A stretch of 22,690 bases of DNA, from contig MU617120.1 in the NCBI GenBank assembly GCA_025201705.1, positions 1-22,690 of the forward strand, given 5' to 3'. The stretch is from Dissophora ornata. Taxonomy: Eukaryota > Mortierellomycota > Mortierellomycetes > Mortierellales > Mortierellaceae. The position numbers and the translations under genes were made by a program. The notes beneath the pieces are model-generated. The model worked only from the letters and a program-made list of their open reading frames with translations. It searched no databases and was not told where the DNA came from. Positions 1 to 11,300 of this stretch are shown here, in pieces; within the stretch, counting starts at the first letter, position 1; the number at the start of each line of letters is the position of its first letter.

Positions 1-441
1 TTTTTCTCACAAATGACAAATCACTTGTTGCAAAATAGCGTCTTGTATCATATATCCCAGAAAGGAGGATATCAGCAGAAGCAGCGCTTGCCCGTACGAA
101 TCTGTGTTTTGTGTTTTTTGTGATCCTTCAAAGTCGCATTCGGCCAATCATTGCGCGCGAAAAAGGATGAGTCGATTGTCGATGCAGTTGCTGCTTGAAT
201 CTCTAATGATTGGTATTGTTTACTCCTTATTCCTACTAGACCCTTACTTTGACGAACTCCGACGACGCGAAGGAAGCAGCGGTGGCGGAGGTGGGGCATG
301 ATAGTGAGCATCGTGTTCATTCTTTGTAATAAAAAGATAATTGAAAAAAAGTAGGGTCGATTGTATCTACGTATAAATGAAGGCAATATTGCTACTTGTG
401 TATATACAGATGTACATGGTATGAGCTAGATCGTCATCTGT
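1..441. other. Left flank, no gene recognised
   Basis: No coding region is convincing here. Short open frames exist on both strands but show no family motif. The part next to position 442 is the 3' flank of the alkaline phosphatase gene on the minus strand. Its minus-strand reading is T-rich near 330-350, which fits a 3' UTR. Confidence 0.5.
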
Positions 442-2799
442 CTAGTGGCCAGTCTCTTCGTGACGACCGAGCTGGGTATCCCAGAATCCACGCTTTGGCT
501 TGAACCATTTGTCCGCACCCCTAAAAAAGATTACAGTCATACGGTTACCAAACAGCACATACTGAGAAAGAACAGCAACCCCCCCCCCTCGCGGAAATGA
601 CTACTTACCTGGCAAGCTTTCTAGTGATGAAGCGCAGGTCGACATTCAGGTACTTGCTCATGGCCACTCCAATGTCCGTGTTCTCATGGTTTCCTTTCAG
701 ACCCTTGTATCCATCACTGTCGCCATCCGCATACAAGTTCACATCCACACCCGTGTGGCCGATCGTGGTCCAACCCAGGTTCGCACGATGACTGATCGCG
801 CGTCCCAAGAAGGGCACGATGTCGATCGGGAGTGACTTTGGGTCCGCCAAGAACGTAATCTCATCATCAGTTGCGTCTGTAATCCCCAGCCCTTTCTCCA
901 AGATCTGAGTCTTGACAAACTCCTGGGCCGCTTTGTTGTCTCCTTTCCCATGTCTTTGCTTTTGGAACTCGATAATTTGGCGGGTCAAGACTTCAGTCGA
1001 GGATTTGGCCTTCGCAATGACCTCTGGCTTCCATATGTAATCAGGGTAGGTCTTGGGGTCCGTTTGGAGGCCCAGAGTGAACCCTCCAGTTTCGTGATCA
1101 CTGGTCGAGATCAAGAGTGTATCGGGGTTCTCTGAGATGAACTCGCGCACCGCCGCCACCGTTTCATGATACTGCAGAATGTCGTGTACATGAGCCACGG
1201 GGTCATTGTCGTGCGCCGCCATGTCGATACGACTGCCCTCGATCATCAAAAAAAAGCCTTGGTTTCGCCTCGCATTGCCCTGGAGAGATTTGAGTGCCGC
1301 AAGGGTCATCTCGACCAACGAAGGCTCCTGACTCGGATTGCGGTCGATCTCATAGTTCATATTATCGGGGTGGAACAACCCCAGAGCTGGCAACGGAATA
1401 CCCTTATCATCATCGTCATTAAGTGTATCAAAGTCTTTGCGGTTCAGCATCACATTCTCCCAGCCAAACCCCTTGCTCTCGTTAATCAGATCCCTGCCAT
1501 CGGAGCGGCAGCTGCCCTCGGTGGTGTTGGGCAAGAAGAAGCACCGTCCACCGCCCATGAGCAGATCGACTTGGCGGTTCAGCACATAGTCTCCGATCTG
1601 GTGCACCGCGATCTCGGACTCCATGTCGCGGTGGACCACATGGGCTGAGAACGATGCTGGAGTGGCGTGGGTAACTCGACTGGTCACAACCAAGCCCGTT
1701 AACATGCCCAGCTCCTTGGCTGCCTCCAAGATCGTTCCGCAGGGGGTCCCATTTGAATCCACTATTGAGGTAGACGAACAAAAGGGGAGGAAGAAAGCAG
1801 GGGTTAAATAACAGTTTACAGCTGACTTTGAATAGACTCCTGGCCTCATTGACCTTTCTCCTGACTTTGTTAAATTTTTTCCCATGACTAAAACGTGAGG
1901 GGCAAGCTGGATCTCTTTTTTTTTTTTTTTTTGTTGTTGCCCACATTCTTGATGCTTATGGCATCACCGTTATGCAAAAATTACGAAATGATAATGGGAG
2001 GAACAATGCCAATCATTTACCTCCAATTGCCGCGTTATATGTCTTCAACGCGCACGAAAATGCCGTCGCTCCCGCAGCAGAGTCCGTCACCAACGAGCTG
2101 CTGCTCCGGGTCCTTGACGAACCGACCAAGATCTCGTCCAGTGGGGTCATGTAGTCTTCTTTGAGATTGTTGACATACTGGTAGTAGGATCGGGCATAAG
2201 TCTCAGAAGCAGGGCCGAACCCGTCCGAGACCATCATGATCACGTTGCGACTTCGTCCTGGAATGAATGAGCGAAACCTTCACAGGTTAGCACTTCCATG
2301 CAAATTGACAAACAGAAAAAGAAGAAAAAAAAGAAAAAAAAAGACAAAAAAAATTCTTTTACCCAATGACACTTTTGCAAAAAAGAATGTGAATGCGACG
2401 GCAGACGATGTCAAGATGATGGCCAAGCTCAAGCAAAGAATCATGCGATTTCGCTCCTAAAGTTGAGAAAAAGTTACATTCCAGTAAAGAGTGGACGCTA
2501 ACCTATGTTAGCAGGAACCGGCATTTTAGACTTGCAGTATAGTAAACCATCGACATGGACGATATCATTACCCTGCGATTCTGCTTGATCGCTTCTTGCT
2601 TCAACAACCTGCGTTCGTCTATGCATGCAAATAGTACATTGACAACGTTTTAAGAGTTGGGGGTCAATACCGTTGACTAGGCATTCCAACAAATAAAAGT
2701 AAAGGCATTTACTAAAGGTTATTATCTTTCTTCACCTTCATCGAACGAGTCGGTAGGATCCTCGCGAGGAAGCAACCGTGAGGTTTCTTGATCATTCAT
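442..2799 (-). CDS. PHO8: Vacuolar (repressible) alkaline phosphatase, Pho8 type
   Basis: Exons on the minus strand are 2799-2736, 2618-2572, 2456-2363, 2257-2021, 1761-609 and 520-442. They sum to 1674 nt (557 aa), with phases agreeing at all five GT-AG introns. The protein is a type II membrane enzyme: a short charged N-tail, one hydrophobic anchor at about residues 42-62, then the lumenal phosphatase domain. Family motifs seen are the metal-binding VSDGFGP (D80), the catalytic-serine motif TDSAAGATAF (S128), IEGSRIDMAAHDND, TSDHETGGF and the C-terminal metal-ligand region TTIGHTGVDV. Known role of the family: nonspecific phosphomonoester hydrolysis in the vacuole, with Zn and Mg ions. The N-tail carries ETSRLLP, which resembles the AP-3 sorting signal of yeast Pho8. 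The gene is divergent from the methyltransferase gene. Exon 2 (47 nt) is the least certain junction, but it gives a smooth basic stretch before the anchor. The start is the first in-frame ATG before the sorting motif. Confidence 0.95.
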
Positions 2800-3461
2800 G
2801 GGTGAAGAGTTGGATCGCTGATTGAAAGTGAAATGGTTGTGGGAATGAATGTAAGAGGTAACGAAAAGAAAGGGCGTCCGCACTCTCTCCTCATGCGGGA
2901 CGGAATTTTGGGCAAAATCATGCAAACTTCGTTTTCGTGTGTCATCATCGTGTTGTCACCGGGAAACGGAAGAGTTCCAAACATGTTGAACGCCTCCTTT
3001 TTTTCTTCCGCTTTCCTCTCCGACTTCCGACTTCTTCGCTCCTTTGTTCGATATCGGATCTTATCACAGAAGTTGGACGTACAGAGAGCGTCAGGCACCA
3101 ATTTTCCCGGTAGCATAAAATAATTTTGGTGGCGTCCCTTCCAGGCGCGTCGTAACAACGCGGAGATCATCTCCGAGAATACGGGGGGTTGCCGTGCCGC
3201 GTTCAATCGGCGTATAGCTGCAGAAACAACGTATCTATCATCCACGCTTTGCTCTAGTTGGATCGTCCCCCCCACCGCGCGTGTCCGCCAGGCACAAGAC
3301 GAAAGAAAGGAACTTGTAGCTCACGGGCCACCTTGAATTGGTCTGTCACCACAGCACATCAAAGCCACTCAGCATTCCTCCCGCCCCTGTCAGTACTCTC
3401 AGCCCGTTTCGTCTTGTCGGCGTTTTTTCTCATTCTCCATTTCGAATCAACGAATTAGCCC
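2800..3461. promoter_or_regulatory. Divergent intergenic promoter region (PHO8 / methyltransferase)
   Basis: This 662-bp spacer separates the start codons of two divergently transcribed genes, so it must hold the promoters of both. On the plus strand it has pyrimidine-rich stretches, for example about 3000-3050 and 3370-3440. No TATA box or CACGTG-type Pho4 site was found by eye. Open frames inside lack ATG starts or family motifs. Confidence 0.55.
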
Positions 3462-4943
3462 ATGGCGACAACACCAACTCAGCCCCACGAAGGTGAACAA
3501 GAAGGACACCAAGAGCCCGTGACGACTGACCTTATTCCTTGGAAGTACTGCAACGTCTACGCCAACAATCGTAGTCCCGAGCGCCTGTTTGTCTTTCAGG
3601 GACACTCCAGTATGTGTGACACATCCACTGCATTTTTACAGCGATCCACTGTTGGCCTCCCTCGATGGTGTCTTTTTTGCTGTCGAACACACTCGGTATG
3701 ATCCTGCACAACTGACGATCCCTCATCCTTTCATGTATCACTGCAGTTTTCATTCATCAACGCCTGGACGAAAAAGTGACCATTGATCAGAACACTGGTA
3801 ATGTCGTCTGGGACGGAGTAAGTGGGGTCCCCACAGAGGATGGGGGGTTTTTTTTGCATTGATGTGGGATCAATATCGCGGTTTCAATTGGACGTTCCAA
3901 CGATCTGTTCTTTTTTAGGCATATCTCATGTCAAAGTATCTGGAATCACATATCAAGGACTTGCAAGGGAAAACCTGTCTGGAGCTCGGCGCTGGCACAG
4001 GACTCGTCAGCATCGTTGCATGGTTGCTTGGTAAACAACGGCAGAAAATGCGAGTAGACACATAGAATGCTTTTTTTTTTTTTTTTTCCAGCGGCTTGCG
4101 ATCCGAGATCCTGAAATCTACTACTACTTGACTTCGTTTTTGTAGGAGCAAGCAATGTGTTGGCAACAGATCTAGAAGGCCCCCACACTGAGCACGTAAA
4201 GAAAAATACGTCCGTGAACGCGACGCGGATCGCATCAGAGCGTCAACAAGCAATCCAAGAAGAGGTGCAGCAACCAACCGCAGGTCAGGAAGAACGCGAT
4301 CTGTCGGTATTGAGCAGAAGGCGGAGGCGAGACAGACTTCGGACGATTGAGCTGAAGAGCGAAAACCTTCATGTCGCGCCGCTTGACTGGTAAATGTACT
4401 CTTGAAATCGTGCGCAGTGTGTGCGAATGTGTGGAGGATGAGAGAATATAAAGAATTTAAAGAAAACGACTTTGACTAATACCATTCGCTCGTTGCTCTG
4501 TCCAATATCTTGTAGGAGTACACCTACCCTTCCTGACAGTGTCGCATTCCAGGGTCCGTTCTCTTACATTCTCTGTTCAGAGATCTTGTATTTACCCCAG
4601 TTCCATCGGGCGCTCCTAAAGACCATCACCCGATTCTCGGATGATGATACGATTGTCGTTCTCTTGTGGAAACAACGTGGACTAGGCGAAGAGCGCTTCT
4701 TTGACATTGCTGCTCGTCCTTCCACAGGTTGGAATATTCAATTCGTACGTCCTATATCCGTGTATTACCCCATCTGCTCTGAACTGGCAATGAAATTCGT
4801 TCTCACTGCCTCCCATTTATTTTTGTTTCTCCAACAAACCCAACAAACAGCTGGACAGGAATGTTCTTGACGCCGAGTTCCGAGATCAGCCCTATGGGAT
4901 CGCCCAAATGACTCGAAAACCGCCAAAGGGCGCCCACCCATGA
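3462..4943 (+). CDS. METTL21/EFM-type SAM-dependent protein-lysine methyltransferase
   Basis: Exons are 3462-3609, 3747-3817, 3919-4030, 4146-4389, 4516-4744 and 4851-4943: 897 nt, 298 aa, all phases consistent. The protein has the class I methyltransferase fold signature of the METTL21 (methyltransferase 16) family. FVFQGHSIFIHQRLDE leads to VVWDGAYLMSKYLE (about residues 69-82), then motif I LELGAGTGLVS (94-104) for SAM binding, VLATDLEG for the acidic ribose-binding loop, and the post-II motif CSEILY (212-217). Members of this family methylate lysines on elongation factors and chaperones; the substrate here cannot be told. A charged Gln/Glu/Arg-rich insert lies between the acidic loop and LDW (about residues 125-190). 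The first join could be read differently, because open frames cross intron 1, but only removal of 3610-3746 restores the GHSI-FIHQ core. The start follows a stop codon closely and is the first good ATG. Confidence 0.88.
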
Positions 4944-5423
4944 AAAATTGATTTGAGGAAATATAAAAAGCAAAAAGGGATGAAAAATAAAAATAAAAAG
5001 AGAAAAATTGCGAAATGGCGATATTGGTACTTGCAAGTAATGTGAGACGTCGTTTGGGGTCATCGCCACTCGGTTCCTGTTCTGCAGTGTCACTTGAAGT
5101 CCGATACTGCGCCCAATTCCATTGAATAACGTCGGAAGCTGCGCTGCGTGTTAAAAGGAAGCACGGCACGGATGGATAGATTAAGGAGGCGCGTAGAAGA
5201 GCCAAGAAAGACGATCGCGCGACAAACCTTTTTTTTCATTTTTTTTTTCCATCCCTTGCGCACGCCTTTTTGCGATAGAGCGCCGTGGTCAAGAAATACA
5301 CTGCGCCAATGGCTGGATGTGTCAGCAGACTGCACAAAATACGACAAACAAAATTAAAAAAAAAAAAAAACTGAATGGCGGTTGCGCGAACCGTGCGAAG
5401 ACTGCATCGCGGAATGCACTGTC

Positions 5424-5462
5424 GCGGGGGGGGTTTTCCTGCTGGTACAAAAAAACCCCCGC
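5424..5462. repeat. Imperfect inverted repeat with G-run and C-run arms
   Basis: The left arm (5424-5437) is GCG8 followed by T4. The right arm (5449-5462) is A7 followed by C5GC, the imperfect reverse complement. The loop is 11 nt. It sits about 70-135 nt upstream of the first msrA start codon. Confidence 0.5.
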
Positions 5463-5527
5463 CCTTTCGTCGAATCACTCCATTCCACACAGAAACTCAT
5501 TCATTCCCACAAAGACAACAGAGAACA

Positions 5528-5535
5528 TATATAAA
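5528..5535 (+). promoter_or_regulatory. TATA box of msrA
   Basis: TATATAAA is followed at once by AGGGG, which resembles a stress-response element core. It starts only 30 nt before the first in-frame ATG (5558), so transcripts starting about 30 nt downstream would begin at or after that ATG. The second in-frame ATG is at 5666. Confidence 0.55.
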
Positions 5536-5557
5536 GGGGACCCCAAGAAGAGAAAAT

Positions 5558-6409
5558 ATGCATATCCCAAAACCGTCGTTCACAAATCTTTTCCCGCTCT
5601 TCCGCATCCGCCAGCCACACGTGCAACAACAACAACGTACATTCTCAGCATCACTCAGTAACGCCATGACCGAGAAGGCCACTTTTGCTGCTGGATGTTT
5701 CTGGTACGGTCCCTCCTTTGTGTTGTCTGGATGATGTTAATACGAACTCACGATCTAACTTCCAGCTCACATCATCGTTATCAACCTTGCCCTCTCTCTC
5801 TCTCTCTCTCTCTCATGATCAACCGCAGGGGTGTTGAAAAGGCGTTCCAGAAACAGTACAAGAACGAGCACATGAAGACCAGTGTCGGCTACATTGGCGG
5901 CACTGACAGCCATCCCACATACAAGACAGTATGTACCCCCCCTCCCTCCCCCTTCACCTTCTCTCCATCTATCTATCGACCCCTTTGCAAACTTGTCCTT
6001 TTCCCAATCTGACCAACAACTACAACAACCCCATTCCTCACAATAGGTCTGCTCCGGAAACACGCAGCACGCAGAAGCTCTCCAGGTCGAATACACCCCC
6101 TCCGAAAAAATCAATTTCCCTTCCCTTGTCGAATTCTTTTACCGGATGCACGATCCCACCACCTTGAACTCTCAAGGCCCCGACCGAGGAACCCAATATC
6201 GCTCTGCAATCTTTTATCATTCGCCTAAACAAGAAGAGATCGCCATCCAAGTCACCGCGGAGGTCCAGGACAAACACTACAACGGCAAGAAAATCGTCAC
6301 ACAGATCGTCCCCGCCTCGACTTGGTTCGATGCGGAAGACTATCATCAAAAGTACCTGGACAAGAACCCACATGGATACGAATGCCCCTCTCACTTTTTG
6401 AGATGGTAG
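5558..6409 (+). CDS. msrA: Peptide-methionine (S)-S-oxide reductase MsrA, possible dual start
   Basis: Exons are 5558-5703, 5829-5928 and 6047-6409: 609 nt, 202 aa from the first ATG, phases consistent. The enzyme reduces methionine-S-sulfoxide in proteins and free methionine using thioredoxin. The catalytic motif GCFWG spans the first intron (active Cys is residue 47 of the long form, residue 11 of the short form). Other MsrA signatures are VGYIGG, PTYKTVCSG, HAEALQVEY, GTQYRSAIF and a C-terminal YECP Cys that may resolve the disulfide. Residues 1-36 are basic, hydroxylated and acid-free, ending near QQRTFSAS, and look like a mitochondrial targeting peptide. A second in-frame ATG at 5666 gives a 166-aa form of normal cytosolic length. 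Intron 1 holds a CT microsatellite close to the acceptor. Confidence 0.95.
5792..5814 (+). repeat. (CT)n microsatellite in msrA intron 1
   Basis: An uninterrupted CT dinucleotide run lies just upstream of the intron 1 acceptor (exon resumes at 5829). It may serve as the polypyrimidine tract. Confidence 0.9.
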
Positions 6410-6629
6410 ACACTATGCATGATTTTACATCTATAGTACGTTTAGTTTACCAGACCAGACTTTTTATTTCATAAAAAAACACGGGTTTATCCTCCTCCTG
6501 CCTCCCAATATCTGGAAAATGGCAAGCAGCTGGTGTTTATCAAGGATACGACCAAAGAGCAGTTAATGGTCAACAAGAAAAGAAAATAGACGAAAAAGGA
6601 TGGGAAGAGGGGAGAAATGGAAAGCGAGG

Positions 6630-6660
<31 letters not shown>

Positions 6661-6673
6661 TCAACATGCCACC
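6410..6673. other. Convergent 3' intergenic region
   Basis: This spacer of about 264 bp lies between the stop codons of msrA (+) and VMA3 (-). It contains A-rich stretches and a GT microsatellite. There is no gene in it; shared 3' UTR or terminator sequence is expected. Confidence 0.6.
6629..6652. repeat. (GT)12 microsatellite
   Basis: A perfect GT dinucleotide run, about 20 nt outside the VMA3 stop codon, in the convergent 3' region. Confidence 0.95.
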
Positions 6674-8146
6674 TTAGCATTTTGCGTCCGACGCCTTCGT
6701 GTTCAAGATAAGGGCGACAATCAGTCCGTACAGAGCCAACACCTCGGCGAAAATCAGCACCAAAATCATTCCTGTGAAAAGTCGGGGCTGCTGAGCAGAC
6801 GCACGGACACCAGCATCACCCACAATGCCAACGGCAAAGCCGGCAGCCATTCCAGCGAGACCAACACTCAATCCAGCCCCCAATTGAATAAAACCGGCGT
6901 ACAGCGACATTTGTTGCGAGACTACATGGAAAAGAAGAACAGCGAGGGGTGGGCACCTCGTCAATACCAAATCAATAGTCGCAGCATACCGCCGATATAC
7001 ACTTGTAGGATAGAGTAACTTACATCCGTTTCCGATCAGCACAGACACGACCAGTCCGTAAATACCAATAATACCAGCCATAATAATGGGGACGACTCCT
7101 TTCATGATCAAATCAGGGCGGAGGACACCCATGGAGGTGAGACCGACACCAGACTTGGCTGTACCATATGCAGCTCCGAAGCCTACATTGTATCCGTCAT
7201 AGCCAATTAAGCAGATCAGAGATTCGAGTCGCGTTAGTATCATTATCCGATCCAAGATTCAATACTTCATAAACTCGATGGTCGTCGTTCACTTCTAACA
7301 AGTCGTCATGTGGGATCACGCCATATAGCGCGATGCGGGATCAGTGCACACTGCTCAAGCCGCACGTATCATTAGTATTTGATAGTAAGCCTCCACGATT
7401 TTTCTTTGTCCAGTGTGATTTCCTGAGAAAATCATACTCCCAGTTTTTGAATATTAAAAAAAAAAAATTGTGATCCCCATTTGGCTGCAGCACAAAAGTC
7501 CAGCTTCGAGAACACCGCTCCCTGTAGGCATTGATTGAGAACGCGTCGCCTCGCCACTGTGGAATTGTTCAAAGGGGAGCATGGGTGTGTGATATAGGCT
7601 GCTCCATCATCATCGAGATTGTCATTTGGAGACAGGGGTGTGCGTCTGACTTACAGCAGAAGACGATGGCGCTGGTGGCTCCCATGACTCCAAAGAAAGG
7701 AGAGTATACGGGGCTATGAAATGACAGAGCAAAGAGTAGACAGCAATAAAATAGACATGTTAAAGCATATTCCAGAGTCGCCGAAAATCATGATATCCTC
7801 CGCTCCTTCCCCTCCAGAGGATCACTGTCCTGTTCTCAGTTCCCTGCCTTCATGAATACAGAGAGATATACAGCTGACAAGAGATAGAGCGTGGTGCCGG
7901 CGCCTAGTCGCGGTGACGGTGACGGGTCGCGGTGTACTGGTTGCGCGAGGACATCAGCCCTGCAGTACATGAATTTATGGCTCTGGAGAGGGAAGAATTG
8001 ATGTTGCCCTGGTTTTTTTTCCAAAAGATTTCCCTGTCGCATTGTTGTTTATGCGTGGCATCATCAAGGAGGGGACTTTTCGTGTCTGTGCACAAGGTAG
8101 CGCGTGTACAAAATCCCTACCAGTATTCGGTGGCGACAAGAGACAT
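6674..8146 (-). CDS. VMA3: V-type H+-ATPase proteolipid subunit c
   Basis: Exons on the minus strand are 8146-8121, 7713-7655, 7182-7024 and 6921-6674: 492 nt, 163 aa, the usual length. Phases agree at three GT-AG introns. The protein is almost entirely four transmembrane helices and forms the rotating c-ring of the Vo sector that acidifies the vacuole. Recognised blocks are [68 protein letters not shown] and [15 protein letters not shown]. Glu141 in the last helix is the proton-carrying carboxylate. The tiny first exon (26 nt, MSLVATEY plus two bases) was chosen because it has the right phase and a strong donor and completes the family's CPVY start; intron 1 is long (407 nt). Among fungal proteolipids it matches Vma3 better than Vma11 or Vma16. 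Its 5' end is 194 bp from the 3' end of the aminopeptidase gene. Confidence 0.95.
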
Positions 8147-8340
8147 GTTGGCTGTGTGTTGTTCTTTTCAGAGGTACTGGGTGGGAGAAATGTTGGCCGG
8201 GATTGCTGAATGGTTTTTAGCAACAAGAGGTGGAGTGGTGGAGAGAAAAAAAGCTTGAGGGGGCTCAAAGCACCTGCTGCTGCTGGAGTGACGTCGCACC
8301 CGTTTTGTGACGTTCATAAAGTAATGCAGTTTATTTTTCT

Positions 8341-11300
8341 TCAAAATTCATGGTCGCCACTCATGCTAAGCAGCTCCATCTCCCTCTCTAGGGTCCTAGG
8401 GCGCTGCCCCTGCTGGCTACCAAAATGATCATGATTAAGACTACGACCTTGGCTCTGCTCGTTTGGGTGCTGCAGTTGTCGCTGTTGCTGTAGCTGCAGC
8501 TGGTACTCCTGCTGCATCCTCAGTTCGTGCTGCTGTTGATCCTGCTCTGGCTCTAGTAGCTGTTGTGCTTGATCCTCCAACGCTTGTCCAACACCTTCTA
8601 GATACACTTGAGGTCGCACATACGCACCATGTTGACCACAAATAATCTCCTGGGAGTATTGCTGACCATTCGCAGGCGTTGAGGCACCAGAGGACGTTCC
8701 GGAGGACGTTCCGGCAACCCCTGCCCCCAAAGTTGAAGCACCATTAAGAGAGCCGCCCTCAGATGCTGTCAAAGTCAAGTCGTGGCCCAGAAGATCGCTT
8801 TTCAGACTGCCGTCTTGACTTGCATTTCCTGGTCCGCTGGCAGAATCGCTGTTGACTGCACTAAAGTCATCTACCAGATATCCGTTCACCTTCAACCACT
8901 TCTCTACATCTCTGCAGTCGCGCTCTAGCCATAAAATGTTCATCCGAATACCCTCTAGACACGTGGCTAAGATTCGGTCATATGCGCTCTTGTCCTTGTT
9001 GGCAAAGAACTCCTGTACTTCGTGATACCTCTCTAATGTCGAAAAGGACTCGATACTTAGCAATACAAGGTAGTCCAGGAACCCAATATCACAGCGATGA
9101 CGCTCATAAAGGACATCCCAATGCTGTCGCATAAAGTTCCACAGCTCTGCTCGACCGATCACCGATGATCTCAACGTGGCAATAGCACTCAAAATGTCCT
9201 GTGTTCGGACTTCGGTTGACATTGCAAATGCCAGTGTCCTCCGGACCAACTCCAAGGAATTGCCATAACCAAGAACTGAGAGCGCAACGACCTTTTCTGC
9301 TGGGATAAAGGTTTCGCGGTAGTACTTGACAATATCCTCATACTCATCCACTCCTTCGGTAGTCCTGAGCACAATTTCAAAGACTGGGAATCGGAGATCT
9401 GGGGGTATGGCTGACACATCATCGTCCTTCATGAACGCAGCGAATCGCCTCCTTGCTTCCGCCACAATACTATATAGATTTCCAGGCAACAAAGGTCAGT
9501 ATAACAATCCGGATTAAGACAATGATTTCATGTCCGAAAGCTATACGCACTCTGGGTCTCCTGCCCGTCCTGCAAACCGGATGGCGACGGCACGAAGGTT
9601 AACTGTAGCAGGGTCTTCTCCCTCAGGGAAGTCCCATCCAAGACGCGTAACGATCTTTGTGAATAGACGCCGCTGAACTTCCTTCAGGCCATTCATAATG
9701 GGTATCGGTTGCTCCAACCAAACGGCCAGCAATTCCTGCAACCTCAGCGATACCTCATTCCATACCCTACAGAAGTTGAAATATGTTCATACTGCCAGGT
9801 GAGTCAATGGACTCAAAGACATGTATACAACAGCTGCGGCGTTTCGCTTCAAGTAGCCTGAGAAGATAATCCGACCATCCACTTACATGTAATCTTGCTC
9901 ATCCTCAAAGTACTTTAGCAGAGTCAAGAAGCTGCTCGTCGGAGCAATACCGCTAGCTACCAGTGCCGCGACATCTGTCAACAATCCAACACGATTCGCT
10001 GCATCCAATTGCTCCGTTCCAAATGTTTGTCCTTGCAGGTCCAGGGTCTTTGATGGGTATGACACACGGTAGAACCCGGTTTGACCCATGTTAAACTTGT
10101 ACCACTGCGTTGTGTCCACCTTCAGGACCATCTCCTTTGAACTCATCATGATGTTACGAGGAGTCGGTTCAGCTGCTGTCGCCAGCGCCAATGGGACTGG
10201 CCAGATTAAGGTATCCTCTTCTTCACGGACGTCTCCTGTTGACAGAAATAGGTTCTGTCGCACCAAGATAGTCGATTCATCTAGCTCGGTGATCGACAGC
10301 ACAGGGTACTAGTCACAAAATATGAGTGAATATTACCATTTGCACCGGACACGTATCAAAGGGACGTTCTAAGCTTGGTACTGGTCGAACTTACCCCTGT
10401 TTGCCTTGTCCACTTATTCATGAATCCAGGGACGTCAACATTACACTCTTCTGCGAGCGTAACCCAAAGATCATCTGTGTTGGCATTGCTCCACATATAT
10501 TTGTGGATGAACTTTCGAATTCCGAGTAATAGCTGATCTTGACCCAGCCAGGCGCTGAGCATCCTCAGGACTGAGGCACCTTTCATGTAGCTGACCTCAT
10601 CAAAAATCTGCGTGATCTCGCTTGGATTAGCAACACCGACCTCAACAGGGTGTGAGGTGCGAAGAGAGTCGTGCTTGAGCACCTCCTGAATCCGCTTTAC
10701 AAATTCGGACCAAATGTCCCAGCCTGGGTAAAGTTCGTCCACGACAATGTAGGCCAGATGTGTTGCAAAGCCCTCAAACAGCCACAAGTCAGACCACCAT
10801 TCCATCGTCACTAGGTTTCCGAACCACTACATCGCACAAAACACAATCACGTAGAAGGCAGAGTTAGTGTTGTTGGTGTGTGTGTCAGTTGAGACCAACT
10901 GAAAATAGGTTAACCCGGCTGTCTCTTTTGTAAGCATGTACCTGATGCGAAATTTCGTGGATGACCGTAGCCGCGATCTCCATCTTCCTCTCCTGAGATC
11001 CGTATTCCTCGATCAAAAGTGCGTATGTTCGGAATGTGATCAGACCCCAGTTTTCCATAGCACCAGGCGCAAAATCGGGCACCGCCACCAAGTCCAGCTT
11101 GGGCAACGGATATGGTATATTGAATAAGCGGGAGAAGTATTCGATAGACTAGACACCCACAAATCCGAGTAGAAAACGCATGGTGAGTACAAATGTGTAC
11201 TGTATCATGCAGTACTTCAAAATTTCTATCTCACCTGAACTGCAAGATCCAAAGAGTAATGTCCTTGGTCGGCGAGACCAACGGGGGCGTACAGGCGGCA

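Larger units (their letters stand above)
4944..5557. other. Intergenic region between methyltransferase and msrA
   Basis: This 614-bp spacer lies between two co-oriented genes. It contains the 3' flank of the methyltransferase gene, A/T homopolymers (A14 at about 5357-5370), an imperfect G/C-run inverted repeat at 5424-5462 and a TATA box at 5528-5535. No gene was recognised. Confidence 0.5.

Noticed and set aside
3258..3458. 66-codon open frame ending just before the methyltransferase start
   Set aside because: It begins with a non-ATG codon and its composition is that of the promoter tract. Not called as a uORF.
3642..3695. Open segment reading DPLLASLDGVFFAVEHT inside the methyltransferase gene, flanked by acag and gtatga
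   Set aside because: It cannot be joined in frame to the next exon (it leaves phase 2 where phase 1 is needed). Skipping it gives the family core GHSI-FIHQ, so it is treated as part of intron 1.
7904..8095. Alternative VMA3 first exon (MSSRNQ, donor gtacac)
   Set aside because: It has the right phase but a poor donor and no family match. The exon at 8146-8121 has a better donor (gtaggg) and gives the expected EYCPVY start.
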